A stretch of DNA of 64,000 nucleotides from Sebastes aleutianus (GCA_916700875.1 CAKAKS010000072.1:38148614-38212613); one strand, 5' to 3'. Counted from the stretch's first letter, positions 42,578 through 54,281 are shown. The notes: a model not told the origin generated them from the sequence alone. Made by a program: numbers and translations.

Positions 42578-43352
42578 TTATAGACCATGATGCATTGCTG
42601 TAGATTAAACTAGCCAACAGTATATAAAGCAGTTAAAATTAGCACAACCTTAAACATCTACAGCAGTAAAATGCAACATACACATTAATGCAGCAGTAAT
42701 ATTAATCCAGAAACATCAGATATAATAGTAAAACACTGACAGGGAACATTTTACTGCACAATCAATACTTTTACTTTCATACGTTAAGTACATTTTTCTG
42801 ATAAAGACAACCACTCAGCTTCAAAAGGTTACTCTTGTGTACTCTTTCAGTGAGCAATTAAGAGCTGAATAAATTAGCTAATTAATTTATCAATCAATAG
42901 AAAAATGAATCTGCAAATATTAATCAATTAATTGTTTATGTAAGTTTTTAAAGCAGAAAATGTTAAATATTCACAGATTCCCGCTTCTGGAATGTGAATA
43001 TTTGCTGGTTTCCTGGTCTTCTATATATTAAACCAAATATCTTCGGATTATTATAAATCATAATGGGCAATTGTGACGTTTTTTCTGATATTTTATGCAC
43101 AAAGAGATTAATCAATAATGAAAATAATTGTTAGTTGCAGCATTAGAGCTTTAATTCTGTTTTATAGGCCTACATCTTTTCAGCTGTTGTTGGGTTTTGA
43201 ACATTTAATTAGCATTAAGTGAATGATTAATGGTCATTATTTTTACTAGTTATTCAGTCATCCGGTTATTGGTTTTAATTTCTAATGTGCATTTATGTTG
43301 TTATTCATTTAATCAGTCATCACTGCAATAAAATCCTATGCAGAAGAAGAAC

Positions 43353-44059
43353 TTTTTTGTGTGAGTGTTTTATTTTGAAACTGGAGTCTTGTCCACAAAG
43401 TCACAAAGGTTTTCACAGGTTGGATGTGTTTCTCAACTGTGGCCACTAGATGTGAGCATTACAACACACATCAGAGGGAGGAGAGTTTGTTAAAGGCATG
43501 CACAGACTGCACACACCACTCAACTTCCTGGTCTGATTCAGCAACAACTAATAGGAACGAAGCAAATACAAGAATTAGATGAGAAGGTTAGAACATTACA
43601 GGACAAACAGTGAGCTGAAATCTGGACAGACAGTATGATTGTTGCAGAGCTGTAGAGGACTGTAAAGTGGCTGCTGGTTTCTGCTGACCCTAAGATGTAT
43701 TCTTACATGTGGGATTGACTTTTTTTTTGTGAAAACTGTCCTGGTGGTTGCAGGAAAAAGAAGATAAAAGAAGTAAAAAAAGGTCTCCCTAAAGATTAAA
43801 CGTATCTTGTGCCAAATATCTGTAACTATACTGAAGGTATTCTGTCTAACCCTGAAGGAGGAAACACATCCTCACAAACAGAGCTGCTGTAAGAGGTGGA
43901 GCAACACTGGAAGGAGGAGAGCTTCAACGTCACATTACAGAAATGAAACTGCATGTTTGTCAGAGAGCTGCAGTCGAGACAAGTCTCTGTGTTTCTGTCT
44001 AAAGAAATATTAAACTGAGTTCATCAGGTCTTTCTCAACAACAACAGACTCAAATACTG
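43353..44059 (+). promoter_or_regulatory. Copy 8: promoter and exon 1 with extra 111 bp
   Basis: Conserved block ending at the donor (exon end 44059). It contains an extra 111 bp (43748-43858) between CTGGTGG and AGGAAACAC, shared only with copy 10. The upstream ISRE-like motif has lost one A (GAAGAAGAACTT), as in copy 1. Confidence 0.65.
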
Positions 44060-45080
44060 GTGAGTGCAGCTGATAATATTTACTGTGTTTCAACAACCAG
44101 CATTAACACAAAACTTACAGCTCTAATCAAACAGGAAGTTACACTCTTTTCATTTCATACTGACCAGTATTTGAAGTGGGAAAAAATAAGTGCCGGTACT
44201 CTCTTATTCACATGTTGTGTGTATCTGCCGGTATCAGCAATCTCTTGCAACTTATTCCTATTTATTCATTACTTCTTTAAGCATGTTAAACTGTGTCAGT
44301 CATAATCAGCTATGATTTTATTGCTATATATACTTGGGCTATATGCATCGTCTATAGTAGGCCTATAATATGCCAATAATATCCACACTGGAACATTATA
44401 GGGTTAAGGTGGTGTGTTTGTATATACAGTGTTAATAGTTAAAGTGCTTTCCTGTGTTATTTGTAGTCTTCAGCATCTCTCTATAATATATTATAGGATG
44501 TCTATAGGCTGGAATCAACAGCAGCCAGACAGACAGGCAGGTATACATGCAGAGCTGAGGTGTGTGAGCTCTTCATTCAGGTTTTAGGAGCAGAGTCCCA
44601 GTCTGGATGCTCCTACATATTATACAGAGACACATTATGAATTTATACAGTGAATAAAAGATACTAGGAGATATTGGGTTTGGGGGTCCTTCCCCAAGAA
44701 AATGTAAAGGTTTTTGACTTAAAACTACGCATTTTACATCATTTTGGACCATTATTATTACTAGTTAAATTATTATTTTTATTATTTATCACAGTGTTCA
44801 TCTGAACATTTAATTCTTCTGGAAATGTTTGTCCTGTAAAATCATATTCTATAAATCAGAACCCTTTCAAATAATGTTATATTAATTATATTTGTTCACA
44901 AATAATAAATAATGGTTATGACGAACAGTTTATTAATTATTTTCCAAAAAGGATGTGAACATTGTATTGATAAATTACAGCACCCTCGTTCTCACTTGAT
45001 ATTATTGTTAGCCTAGCCACCATAACCAGTCTGACTAATCGATAACAGAAATTTAGATTCCATCTAACCAAATAACACTT

Positions 45081-46070
45081 GTATTATTTTTGGCATGTTT
45101 AATAATAAAATGTGATTTCACATTATATAAAACTCCACATTGCAGAACATTAACATATGGCATAGTATTTATTATTCCACATAAATACTTTGAAACGTTA
45201 ACTGGTTATCATCGTGGCATAAGCCCTTTCTACCCAGCCAACATGTGTATGTGGGGCCAATGTGGGTAGTAAACGGCTGAAAAATGGGCCCTATATGGGA
45301 TTGCCCGCGGGTTCCATAATGGCTCCATACCAATTGCCCTTGTGGGTTTCATGCAGAAGTACACTGGGTGTTATATGGGCCCAATCTGGGCAACATAAAC
45401 CAAAACCCATCTCAGCCCCAGGTTTAAGTTCTATGTGGGAACTACATGGGCTGATATATGGGTTGTAAGTGGGTTTGTCCACAGTTTCCATCTTGGCCCC
45501 ATGCACTTATTTCCCAGTAGTGACCCAACTAGGACCCACATGGGTAGCCTACTTGGGGAGCCCATTTGGGACCAACTTAGTTGACCCAAGTGGGCCCCAG
45601 ATAAGATGCCCATTTCGGGCTCATACTAACTTGGTACCCAGGTAACCCATAACCCATGTGGGGCCCACATAACCATGTTGGCTGGATACCGATATAGATA
45701 TAATAGACGTTGGGGTATTTTCTCACTATAATCTATCTTTTGAGACTAAGATAGAGGATATACCACGATGTTTATGTCAGTCACATTTATGTGGGTACAA
45801 AACGGCACATGCCGCTGCAGGGAGTTAAATGCTGTGAATTAATAAATGTAGATCCCCCTTCCTGGCAGACAGGCTGTATACCTGCCTCTGCAGACTCGAG
45901 CCAATATTGCATTTACAGTAAAAACTATCAGGTGAGTACATAAAAACACACATTGTCATTTCAGACTGAATAATAATTAATATGCCATATGTATGCCTAG
46001 CTAATGTTCTGCAGCATGGAGTTTTATTAATGTGTGATCGTATTTTATCATTAAACATGCCAAAAATAAT
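45081..46070. repeat. Intronic inverted repeat, copy 8
   Basis: Arms of about 100 bp each (45081-45178 and 45969-46070) pair as reverse complements, for example GGCATGTTTAATAATAAAAT with ATTTTATCATTAAACATGCC. The loop carries the MITE 45233-45686. Confidence 0.78.
45233..45686. mobile_element. TA-flanked MITE, duplicate of the one in copy 6
   Basis: Termini CCCAGCCAACAT and ATGTTGGCTGGA (the last base is changed) with flanking TA (45231-45232 and 45687-45688). The insertion point is identical to that in copy 6, so both descend from one insertion. Small internal deletions make it 12 bp shorter. Confidence 0.85.
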
Positions 46071-46542
46071 ACAGAGCGGTCAAATGCGCTTCTGATGTGA
46101 ACAGCCAGGCTTCAGCTCGCCTGGCGATTAATAACGCCGGCTTCCGTTCCCTATACGTGAACCCATGCAGCGCAACTACGCTGGCACTGCAACGTTATTT
46201 ATCTCCATTATGAATCTCCCAGAGAACCTGATGTGGAGAGGGCAGAGGAGAGTACAGGCAGCTTGTGAGAAGCTCCAGTACGCATGAAAAAGTCACCATA
46301 CGCCAAGGAGTAAAATGTATTAGTGCCGGTACGGTGTACCGCTGCGTACCGGCCGACTTAGAGCACTGATAATGACACTTGTCAAATGGACATCACAGTT
46401 AAATGAAACATACCTATAAATTCAAAATAATGTTTCTCAATATTGCATTAATCCTACTTTGATATTTGTTTCATACAAATGATTAATACATGTGAATCAA
46501 AATATATTATAATACTTTCACTTTTGTTCTCAGTGTGTAGAC

Positions 46543-48186
46543 ATGGCTGCTGCCAGCAATCTGCAATCTGAAGATCAGTTTCTGTGCTCCATCTGTCTGG
46601 ATGTGTTCACTGATCCAGTCACTATACCATGTGGACACAACTTCTGCAAAAACTGCATCAATAAACACTGGAATAGTAGTGACAGGTGCCAGTGTCCCAT
46701 GTGTAAAGAGGCTTTTACCACAAGACCTGATTTGAGGGTCAACACCTTCATCTCTGAAATGGTTGTTCAATTCAGACAGTCAGCTCAACAGAAAACCAGC
46801 AGCAGCAGCTCACAGAAACGATGTGCCAAACCAGGAGAAGTTCCCTGTGACGTCTGCACAGGAACCAAACTGAAGGCCTTGAAGTCCTGCCTGGTGTGTC
46901 TGGCCTCCTACTGTGAGACTCACCTGGAGCCTCATCTGACAGCTTCACGTCTGAAAAAACATCAACTGATCGACCCTGTGGAGAACCTGGAAGACAGGAT
47001 GTGTATGAAGCACGATAAACCTCTGGAGCTGTTCTGTAAGACCGACCAGACATGTGTCTGCATGCTCTGCCTTGTTTTAGACCACAAGACACATGAGTTT
47101 GTTCCTCTGAAAGAAGAATATGAAGAAAAGAAGGCAGAGCTGGGGAAGACAGAGGCTGAAATCCAGCAGATGATCCAGAAGAGACGACTGAAGATTCACA
47201 AGATCAAACACTCAGTCGACCTCAGTGAGGAAGATGCAGACAGAGAGATAGCAGAAGGTGTTCAGGTCTTCACTGCTCTGAAGGAGTCTGTTGAGAGAGG
47301 CCAAGCCAATCTCATCGACACGATCAAAGAGAAGCAGAAAACAACAGAAAAACAGGCCGAAGCTTTCATCCAAGAGCTGGAACAGGAAATCTCTGAGCTG
47401 ACGAAGAGATGGACTGAGATCGAGCAGCTCTCACGCTCTGAAGACCAACTCCATCTTCTCCAGGGTGTCCAGTCCCTGAAAGCTGCTCCACCCACCAAGG
47501 ACTGGACAGAGGTCAGCGTCCGTCCATCATATGAGAGGACTGTGAGGAGAGCTGTGGCTCAGCTGGAGGAGACACTCAGTAAAGAGATGAAGAAGCTGCT
47601 TGCTGAGTCAGAGCTGAAGAGGGTCCCGCAGTATGCAGTGGATGTGACTCTTGATCCTGATACAGCACATCCCCGTCTCTTCTTGTCTGATGATGGGAAA
47701 CAAGCGAATGGTAGTGATGTGGAGATGAATCTCCCAGACAACCCAGAGAGATTTTCTGATTGTTTATGTGTTTTAGGAAAGCAGAGTTTCTCTTCAGGCA
47801 GATTTTACTTTGAGGTTCAAGTTATAGGAAAGACTGAATGGGACTTTGGAGTGACCAGAGAGTCGATCAACAGGAAGGGACGCATCAGACTGAACCCTCA
47901 GAATGGTTACTGGACTATATGTTTGAGAAATGGAAATGAGTACAAAGCTGCTACTAGCCCTCCAGTCAGTCTCTCTCTGAAGTCTCGGCCCCAGAAGGTG
48001 GGGGTGTATGTGAATTATGAGGAGGGTCTGGTCTCCTTTTATGACGTAGATGCTGCAGCTCTTATCTACTCCTTTACTGGCTGCTGCTTCACTGAGAAAC
48101 TCTTCCCATTCTTTAATCCCTGTGATAATGATGGTGTTAAAAACTCTGCCCCTCTGATCATCTCTCCTGTCAATCAAGCTGAGTAG
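46543..48186 (+). CDS. Copy 8: TRIM E3 ubiquitin ligase (bloodthirsty/TRIM39/TRIM21-like)
   Basis: The 547-residue product has the full domain set with all zinc ligands. RING has CINKHWNSSD. The serine linker ends SSQKRCAKPGE where all others have SSEQQ(V/M)SKPGE, a five-residue cluster of changes within about 20 bases. The coiled coil has EEKKAEL, KIHKIKHS, IQELEQ and KRWTEIEQ; the last is shared only with copy 9. The linker reads RPSYERTVRRAV. RVPQYAV has a proline in place of glutamine right before PRY. Loops: PRLFLSDDGKQ, ANGSDVEMN, FSDCLCV, VIGKTEWDFGVT, RKGRIRLNPQNGYW, EYKAATSPPVSL, VGVYVNYEEGL and FPFFNPCDNDGVKN. VNYEEG replaces VDYEEG. Start and acceptor are normal. Confidence 0.96.
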   Translation: MAAASNLQSEDQFLCSICLDVFTDPVTIPCGHNFCKNCINKHWNSSDRCQCPMCKEAFTTRPDLRVNTFISEMVVQFRQSAQQKTSSSSSQKRCAKPGEVPCDVCTGTKLKALKSCLVCLASYCETHLEPHLTASRLKKHQLIDPVENLEDRMCMKHDKPLELFCKTDQTCVCMLCLVLDHKTHEFVPLKEEYEEKKAELGKTEAEIQQMIQKRRLKIHKIKHSVDLSEEDADREIAEGVQVFTALKESVERGQANLIDTIKEKQKTTEKQAEAFIQELEQEISELTKRWTEIEQLSRSEDQLHLLQGVQSLKAAPPTKDWTEVSVRPSYERTVRRAVAQLEETLSKEMKKLLAESELKRVPQYAVDVTLDPDTAHPRLFLSDDGKQANGSDVEMNLPDNPERFSDCLCVLGKQSFSSGRFYFEVQVIGKTEWDFGVTRESINRKGRIRLNPQNGYWTICLRNGNEYKAATSPPVSLSLKSRPQKVGVYVNYEEGLVSFYDVDAAALIYSFTGCCFTEKLFPFFNPCDNDGVKNSAPLIISPVNQAE

Positions 48187-49155
48187 AATGATGATATTTA
48201 AATGAAAAGGTTCACTGTCATATAACAGAACAAATATACATATTCAGTGGAAATATACAATGTAAACCTTTTGTCTTCAGAATTAATCTTCAGGGCCATT
48301 TTTCTGACCCCATGAAAAGTCGACCATTTAGAGATACGTGGTTCTCACAGGACAGCGACGCTACAAACATGTGATGATCTCATAGACCATGATGCATTGC
48401 TGTAGATTAAACTAGCCAACAGTATATATAAGGAGTTAAAATTAGCACAACCTTAAACATCTACAGTTGTAAAATGTAACATACACATTAATGCAGCAGT
48501 AATATTAATCCAGAAACATCAGATATAATAGTAAAACACTGACAGGGAACATTTTACTGCACAATCAACACTTTTACTTTTCATACGTTAAGTACATTTT
48601 TCTGATAAAGACAACCACTCAGCTTCAAAAAGTTACTCTTGTGTACTCTTTCTGTGAGCAATTAAGAGCTGAATAAATTAGCTAATTAATATATCAATCA
48701 ACAGAAAAATGAATCTGCAAATGTTAATCAATTAATTGTTTATGTACTTTTTAAAGCAAACATTTTAATATTCACAGATTCCAGCCTCTCAAATGTGAAT
48801 ATTTGCTGGTTTCTGGGTCTTCTATCATATTAAACCAAATATCTTTGGATTATTATAAATCATAATGGGCATTTGGGACTTTTTTACTGATATTTTATGC
48901 ACCAAGAGATTAATCAATAATGAAAATAATTGTTAGTTGCAGCATTAGAGCTTTAATTTTTTTTTATAGGCCTACATCTTTTCAGCTGTTGTTGGGTTTT
49001 GAACATTTAATTATCATTAAGTGAATGATTAATGGTCATTATTTTTACTAGTTATTCAGTCATCTGGTGATTGGGTTTTAATGTCTAATATGCATTTATG
49101 TTGTTATTCATCTAATCAGTCATCATTGCAATAAAATCCTGTGCAGAAGAAGAAA
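48187..49155 (+). other. Copy 8: 3' UTR with poly(A) signal
   Basis: Uninterrupted standard 3' UTR. AATAAA at 49130-49135; MITE relic at about 48660-48953. Confidence 0.75.
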
Positions 49156-49752
49156 CGTTTTGTGTGAGTGTTTTATTTTGAAACTGGAGTCTTGTCCACA
49201 AAGTCACAAAGGTTTTCACAGGTTGGATGCGTTTCTCAACTGTGGCCACTAGATGTGAGCATTACAACACACATCAGAGGGAGGAGAGTTTGTTAAAGGC
49301 ATGCACAGACTGCACACACCACTCAACTTCCTGCTCTGATTCAGCAACAACTAATAGGAACGAAGCAAATACAAGAATTACATGAGAAGGTTAGAACATT
49401 ACAGGACAAACAGTGAGCTGAAATCTGGACAGACAGTATGATTGTTGCAGAGCTGTAGAGGACTGTAAAGTGGCTGCTGGTTTCTGCTGAACCTAAGATG
49501 TATTCTTACATGTGGGATTGACTTTTATTTTGTGAAAACTGTCCTGGTGGAGGAAACACATCCTCACAAACAGAGCTGCTGTAAGAGGTGGAGCAACACT
49601 GGAAGGAGGAGAGCTTCAACGTCACATTACAGAAATGAAACTGCATGTTTGTCAGAGAGCTGCAGTCGAGACAAGTCTCTGTGTTTCTGTCTAAAGAAAT
49701 ATTAAACTTGAGTTCATCAGGTCTTTCTCAACAACAACAGACTCAAATACTG
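49156..49752 (+). promoter_or_regulatory. Copy 9: promoter and non-coding exon 1
   Basis: Conserved block ending at the donor (exon end 49752). The ISRE-like motif at 49146-49157 ends in G, as in copy 6. Exon 1 has one extra T (TTAAACTTGAG). Confidence 0.65.
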
Positions 49753-50960
49753 GTGAGTGCAGCTGATAATATTTACTGTGTTTCAACAACCAGCATTAAC
49801 ACAAAACTTACAGCTCTAATCAAACAGGTAGTTACACTCTTTTCATTTCATACTGACCACTGTTTGAAGTGGGAAAGAAATAAGTGCCGGTACTCTCTTA
49901 TTCACATGTTGTGTGTATCTGCCGGTATCAGCAATCTCTTGCAACTTATTCCTATTTATTCATTATTTCTTTAAGCATGTTAAACTGTGTCAGTCATAAT
50001 CAGCTGTGATTTTATTGCTATATATACTTGGGCTATATGCATCTTCTATAGTAGGCCTATAATACTCCAATAATATTCACACTGTAACATTATAGGGTTA
50101 AGGTGAGTGTTAATACTTAAAGTGCTTTCCTGTGTTATTTGTAGCCTTCAGCATCTCTCTATAATATATTATAGGATGTCTATAGGCTGGAATCAACAGC
50201 AGCCAGACAGACAGGCAGGTATACATGCAGGGCTGAGGTGTGTGAGCTCTTCATTCAGGTTTTAGGAGCAGTGTCCCAGTCAGGATGCTCCTACATATTA
50301 TACAGAGACACATTATGAATTTATACAGTGAATAAAAGATACTAGGAGATATTGGGTTTGGGGGTCCTCCCCTGAGAAAATTAGAAGGATTTCGACTTAA
50401 AACTACGCATTTTGCATCATTTTGGACCATTATTAATACTAGATAAATTATTATTTTTATTATTTATCACAGCCTTCATCTGAACATTTAATTCTTCTGG
50501 AAATGTTTGTCCTGTAAAATCATATTTTATAAATCAGAGGAGTAGATTCAGAAAGCTTTTAATGTTTCATTAATTATATTTGTTCAAAAAATTTTTTTTT
50601 TTTTTTAAAAGTTATGACACAGTTCACTAATTATTTTACAAAAAGGATGTGAACCTGATATGGAGAGGGCAGAGGAGAGGACAGGCAGCTTGTGAGAAGC
50701 TCCGGTACGCATGAAAAAGTCACAGTACACCAAGGAGTAAAATGTAGAAGTGCTGGTACGGTGTACCGCTGCGTACCGGCCCACTTCGAGCACTGATAAT
50801 GACACTTGTCAGATGGACATCTCAGTTAAATGAAACATACCTATGAATTCAAAATAATGTTTCTCAATATTGCAACAATCATACTTTGATATTTGTTTCA
50901 TACAAATGATTAATACATGTGAATCAAAATATTTTATAATACTTTCACTTTTGTTCTCAG
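49753..50960 (+). other. Copy 9: intron 1 (short class)
   Basis: GT-AG intron of 1.2 kb. The inverted-repeat block is absent, with the junction GATGTGAACCTGATATGGAG at about 50,645. Unlike copies 4 and 7 it retains the ATACAGAGACACATTATGAA segment (about 50,299). Confidence 0.87.
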
Positions 50961-50969
50961 TGTGTAGAT

Positions 50970-52616
50970 ATGGCTGCTGCCAGCAATCTGCTATCTAAAG
51001 ATCAGTTTCTGTGCTCCATCTGTCTGGATGTGTTCACTGATCCAGTCACTATACCATGTGGACACAACTTCTGCAAAAACTGCATCAATGAACACTGGAA
51101 TACTAGTGACAGGTGCCAGTGTCCCATGTGTAAAGAGGCTTTTACCACAAGACCTGATTTGAGGGTCAACACCTTCATCTCTGAGATGGTTGTTCAGTTC
51201 AGACAGTCAGCTCAACAGAAAACCAGCAGCAGCAGCTCAGAGCAACAAGTGTCCAAACCCGGAGAAGTTCCCTGTGACGTCTGCACTGGAACCAAACTGA
51301 ATGCCCTGAAGTCCTGCCTGGTGTGTCTGGCCTCCTACTGTGAGACTCACCTGGAGCCTCATCTGACAATGTCTGGCCTGAAAAGACATCAGCTGATCGA
51401 CCCTGTGGTGAACCTGGAAGACAGGATGTGTACGAAGCACGATAAACCTCTGGAGCTGTTCTGTAAGACCGACCAGACATGTGTCTGCATGCTCTGCCCC
51501 GTTTTAGACCACAAGACACATGAGTTTGTTCCTCTGAAAGAAGAATATGAAGGAAAGAAGGCCGAGCTGGGGAAGACAGAGGCTGAAATCCAGCAGATGA
51601 TCCAGAAGAGACGACTGAAGATTCAGGAGATCAAACACTCAGTCGACCTCAGTGAGGAAGATGCAGACAGAGAGATAGCAGAAGGTGTTCAGGTCTTCAC
51701 TGCTCTGAAGGAGTCTGTTGAGAGAGGCCAGGCCAATCTCATCAAGACGATCAAAGAGAAGCAGAAAACAACAGAAAAACAGGCCGAAGCTTTCATCAGA
51801 GAGCTGGAACAGGAAATCTCTGAGCTGACGAAGAGATGGACTGAGATCGAGCAGCTCTCACGCTCTGAAGACCAACTCCATCTTCTCCAGAGTGTCCAGT
51901 CCCTGAAAGCTGCTCCATCCACCAAGGACTGGACAGAGGTCAGCGTCTGTCCATCAACATATGAGGGGACTGTGGTGAAAGCTGTGGCTCAGCTGGAGGA
52001 GACAATCAGTAAAGAGATGAAGAAGCTGCTTGCTGAGGCTGATCTGAAGAGGCTCCAGCAGTATGCAGTGGATGTGACACTTGATCCTGATACAGCTCAT
52101 CCTGATCTCATCCTGTCTGATGATGGGAAACAAGTGAATCATGGTGATGTGAGGAAGAATCTCCCAAACAACCCAGAGAGATTTTCCTTTTATGTTTTTG
52201 TTTTAGGAAAGCAGAGTTTCTGTTCAGGCAGATTTTACTTTGAGGTTCAAGTTAAAGGAAAGACTAAATGGGACTTAGGAGTGGCCAGAGAGTCGATCAA
52301 CAGGAATGGAAACATCACACTGAGACCTCAGAATGGTTACTGGACTATATGTTTGAGAAATGGAAATGAGTACAAAGCTGCTACTAGCCCTCGAGTCAGT
52401 CTCTCTCTGAAGTCTCGGCCTCAGAAGGTGGGGGTGTTTGTGGATTATGAGGAGGGTCTGGTCTCCTTTTATGACGTAGATGCTTCAGCTCTTATCTACT
52501 CCTTTACTGGCTGCTGCTTCACTGAGAAACTCTTCCCATTCTTCTGTCCTGAACTTAATGATGGTGGTAAAAACTCTGCCCCTCTGATCATCTCTCCTGT
52601 CAATCAAGCTGAGTAG
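50970..52616 (+). CDS. Copy 9: TRIM E3 ubiquitin ligase (bloodthirsty/TRIM39/TRIM21-like)
   Basis: The 548-residue product is complete. It starts MAAASNLLSKDQF, a charge change from E to K directly before the RING. RING has CINEHWNTSD. Other marks: TKLNALKSC in B-box1, MSGLKRHQLIDPVVNLED, CVCMLCPVLD in B-box2, LIKTIKEKQ, IRELEQ and KRWTEIEQ (shared with copy 8) in the coiled coil, APSTKDW and SVCPSTYEGTVVKAV in the linker, and LLAEADLKRLQQ. Loops: PDLIL, NHGDVRKNLPNNPE, FSFYVFV, QSFCSGRF (an added cysteine), KTKWDLGV, RNGNITLRPQNGYW, EYKAATSPRVSL, DVDASALIY and FPFFCPELND. The RNGNITL to SPRVSL block is the same as the remnant in copy 3. Confidence 0.96.
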   Translation: MAAASNLLSKDQFLCSICLDVFTDPVTIPCGHNFCKNCINEHWNTSDRCQCPMCKEAFTTRPDLRVNTFISEMVVQFRQSAQQKTSSSSSEQQVSKPGEVPCDVCTGTKLNALKSCLVCLASYCETHLEPHLTMSGLKRHQLIDPVVNLEDRMCTKHDKPLELFCKTDQTCVCMLCPVLDHKTHEFVPLKEEYEGKKAELGKTEAEIQQMIQKRRLKIQEIKHSVDLSEEDADREIAEGVQVFTALKESVERGQANLIKTIKEKQKTTEKQAEAFIRELEQEISELTKRWTEIEQLSRSEDQLHLLQSVQSLKAAPSTKDWTEVSVCPSTYEGTVVKAVAQLEETISKEMKKLLAEADLKRLQQYAVDVTLDPDTAHPDLILSDDGKQVNHGDVRKNLPNNPERFSFYVFVLGKQSFCSGRFYFEVQVKGKTKWDLGVARESINRNGNITLRPQNGYWTICLRNGNEYKAATSPRVSLSLKSRPQKVGVFVDYEEGLVSFYDVDASALIYSFTGCCFTEKLFPFFCPELNDGGKNSAPLIISPVNQAE

Positions 52617-53586
52617 ACTGATGATATTTCAATGAAAAGGTTCACTGTCATATAACAGAACAAATATACATATTCAGTGGAAATATACAATGTAAACCTG
52701 TTGTCTTCAGAATTAATCTTCAGGGCTGTTTTTCTGACACCATGAAAAGTCGACTTTTTAGAGATACGTGGTTCTCACAGGACAGCGACGCTACAGACAT
52801 GTGATGATCTTATAGACCATGATGCATTGCTGTAGATTAAACTAGCCAACAGTATATAAAGGAGTTAAAATTAGCACAACCTTAAACATCTACAGCAGTA
52901 AAATGCAACATACACATTAATGTAGCAGTCATATTAATCCAGAAACATCAGATATAATAGTAAAACACTGACAGGGAACATTTTACTGCACAATCAACAC
53001 TTTTACTTTTCATACGTTAAGTACATTTTTCTGATAAAGACAACCACTCAGTTTCAAAAAGTTACTCTTGTGTACTCTTTCTGTCATTAATTAAGAGCTG
53101 AATAAATTAGCTAATTAATTTATCAATCAACAAAAAATAATGTGCAAATATTAATCAATTAATTGTTCTTTTATTTTTTTTAAACCAAAAATGTCAAATA
53201 TTCACAGATTCCAGCATCTCAAATGTGAATATTTGCTGGTTTCTGGGTCTTCTATCATATTAAACCAAATATCTTTGTATTATTATAAATCATAATGGGC
53301 ATTTGTGACTTTTTTTTCTGATATTTTATGCACAAAGAGATTAATCAATAATGAAACTAATTGTTAGTTGCAGCATTAGAGCTTTAATTCTGTTTTATAG
53401 GTCTACATCTTTTCAGCTGTTGTTGGGTTTTAAACATTTAATTATCATTAAGTGAATGATTAATGGTCTTTATTTTTAATAGTTATTCAGTCATCTGGTT
53501 ATTGAGTGTTAATGTCTAATATGCATTCATGTTGTTATTAATTTAATCAGTCATCACTGCAATAAAATCCTGTGCAGAAGAAGAAA
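52617..53586 (+). other. Copy 9: 3' UTR with poly(A) signal
   Basis: Uninterrupted standard 3' UTR. AATAAA at 53561-53566; MITE relic at about 53089-53384. Confidence 0.75.
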
Positions 53587-54281
53587 CCTTTTGTGTGAGT
53601 GTTTTATTTTGAAACTGGAGTCTTGTCCACAAAGTCACAAAGGTTTTCACAGGTTGGATGTGTTTCTCAACTGTGGCCACTAGATGTGAGCATGACAACA
53701 CACATCAGAGGGAGGAGAGTTTGTTAAAGGCATGCACAGACTGCACACACCACTCAACTTCCTGGTCTGATTCAGCAACAACTAATAGGAACGAAGCAAA
53801 TACAAGAATTACATGAGAAGGTTAGAACATTACAGGACAAACAGTGAGCTGAAATCTGGACAGACAGTATGATTGTTGCAGAGCTGTAGAGGACTGTAAA
53901 GTGGCTGCTGGTTTCTGCTGACCCTAAGATGTATTCTTACATGTGGGATTGACTCTTTTTTTTGTGAAAACTGTTCTGGTGGTTGCAGGAAAAAGAAGTA
54001 AAAAGTCTCCCTAAAGATTAAACGTATCTTGTGCCAAATATCTGTAACTATACTGAAGGTATTCTGTCTAACCCTGAAGGAGGAAACACAACCTCACAAA
54101 CAGAGCTGCTGTAAGAGGTGGAGCAACACTGGAAGGAGGAGAGCTTCAACGTCACATTACAGAAATGAAACTGCATGTTTGTCAGAGAGCTGCAGTCGAG
54201 ACAAGTCTCTGTGTTTCTGTCTAAAGAAATATTAAACTGAGTTCATCAGGTCTTTCTCAACAACAACAGACTCAAATACTG
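53587..54281 (+). promoter_or_regulatory. Copy 10: promoter and exon 1 with extra 98 bp
   Basis: Conserved block ending at the donor (exon end 54281). Carries the extra segment also seen in copy 8 (53983-54080), 13 bp shorter in its purine-rich start. ISRE-like motif at 53577-53588 ends in C. Confidence 0.65.

Larger units (their letters stand above)
41574..43352 (+). other. Copy 7: 3' UTR with inserted hAT
   Basis: The 3' UTR is split by an 803-bp hAT element at 41775. AATAAA is at 43327-43332; MITE relic at about 42856-43152. The duplicate copy 9 has the empty site, so the insertion came after the pair was duplicated. Confidence 0.78.
44060..46533 (+). other. Copy 8: intron 1 (long class) with MITE
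   Basis: GT-AG intron of 2.5 kb, closest to that of copy 6: both have AATAATAAATA before GGTTATGACG, CTAATCGATAACAG at about 45,035, and a TA-flanked MITE at the same site. Inverted-repeat arms at about 45081-45178 and 45969-46070. Confidence 0.86.
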
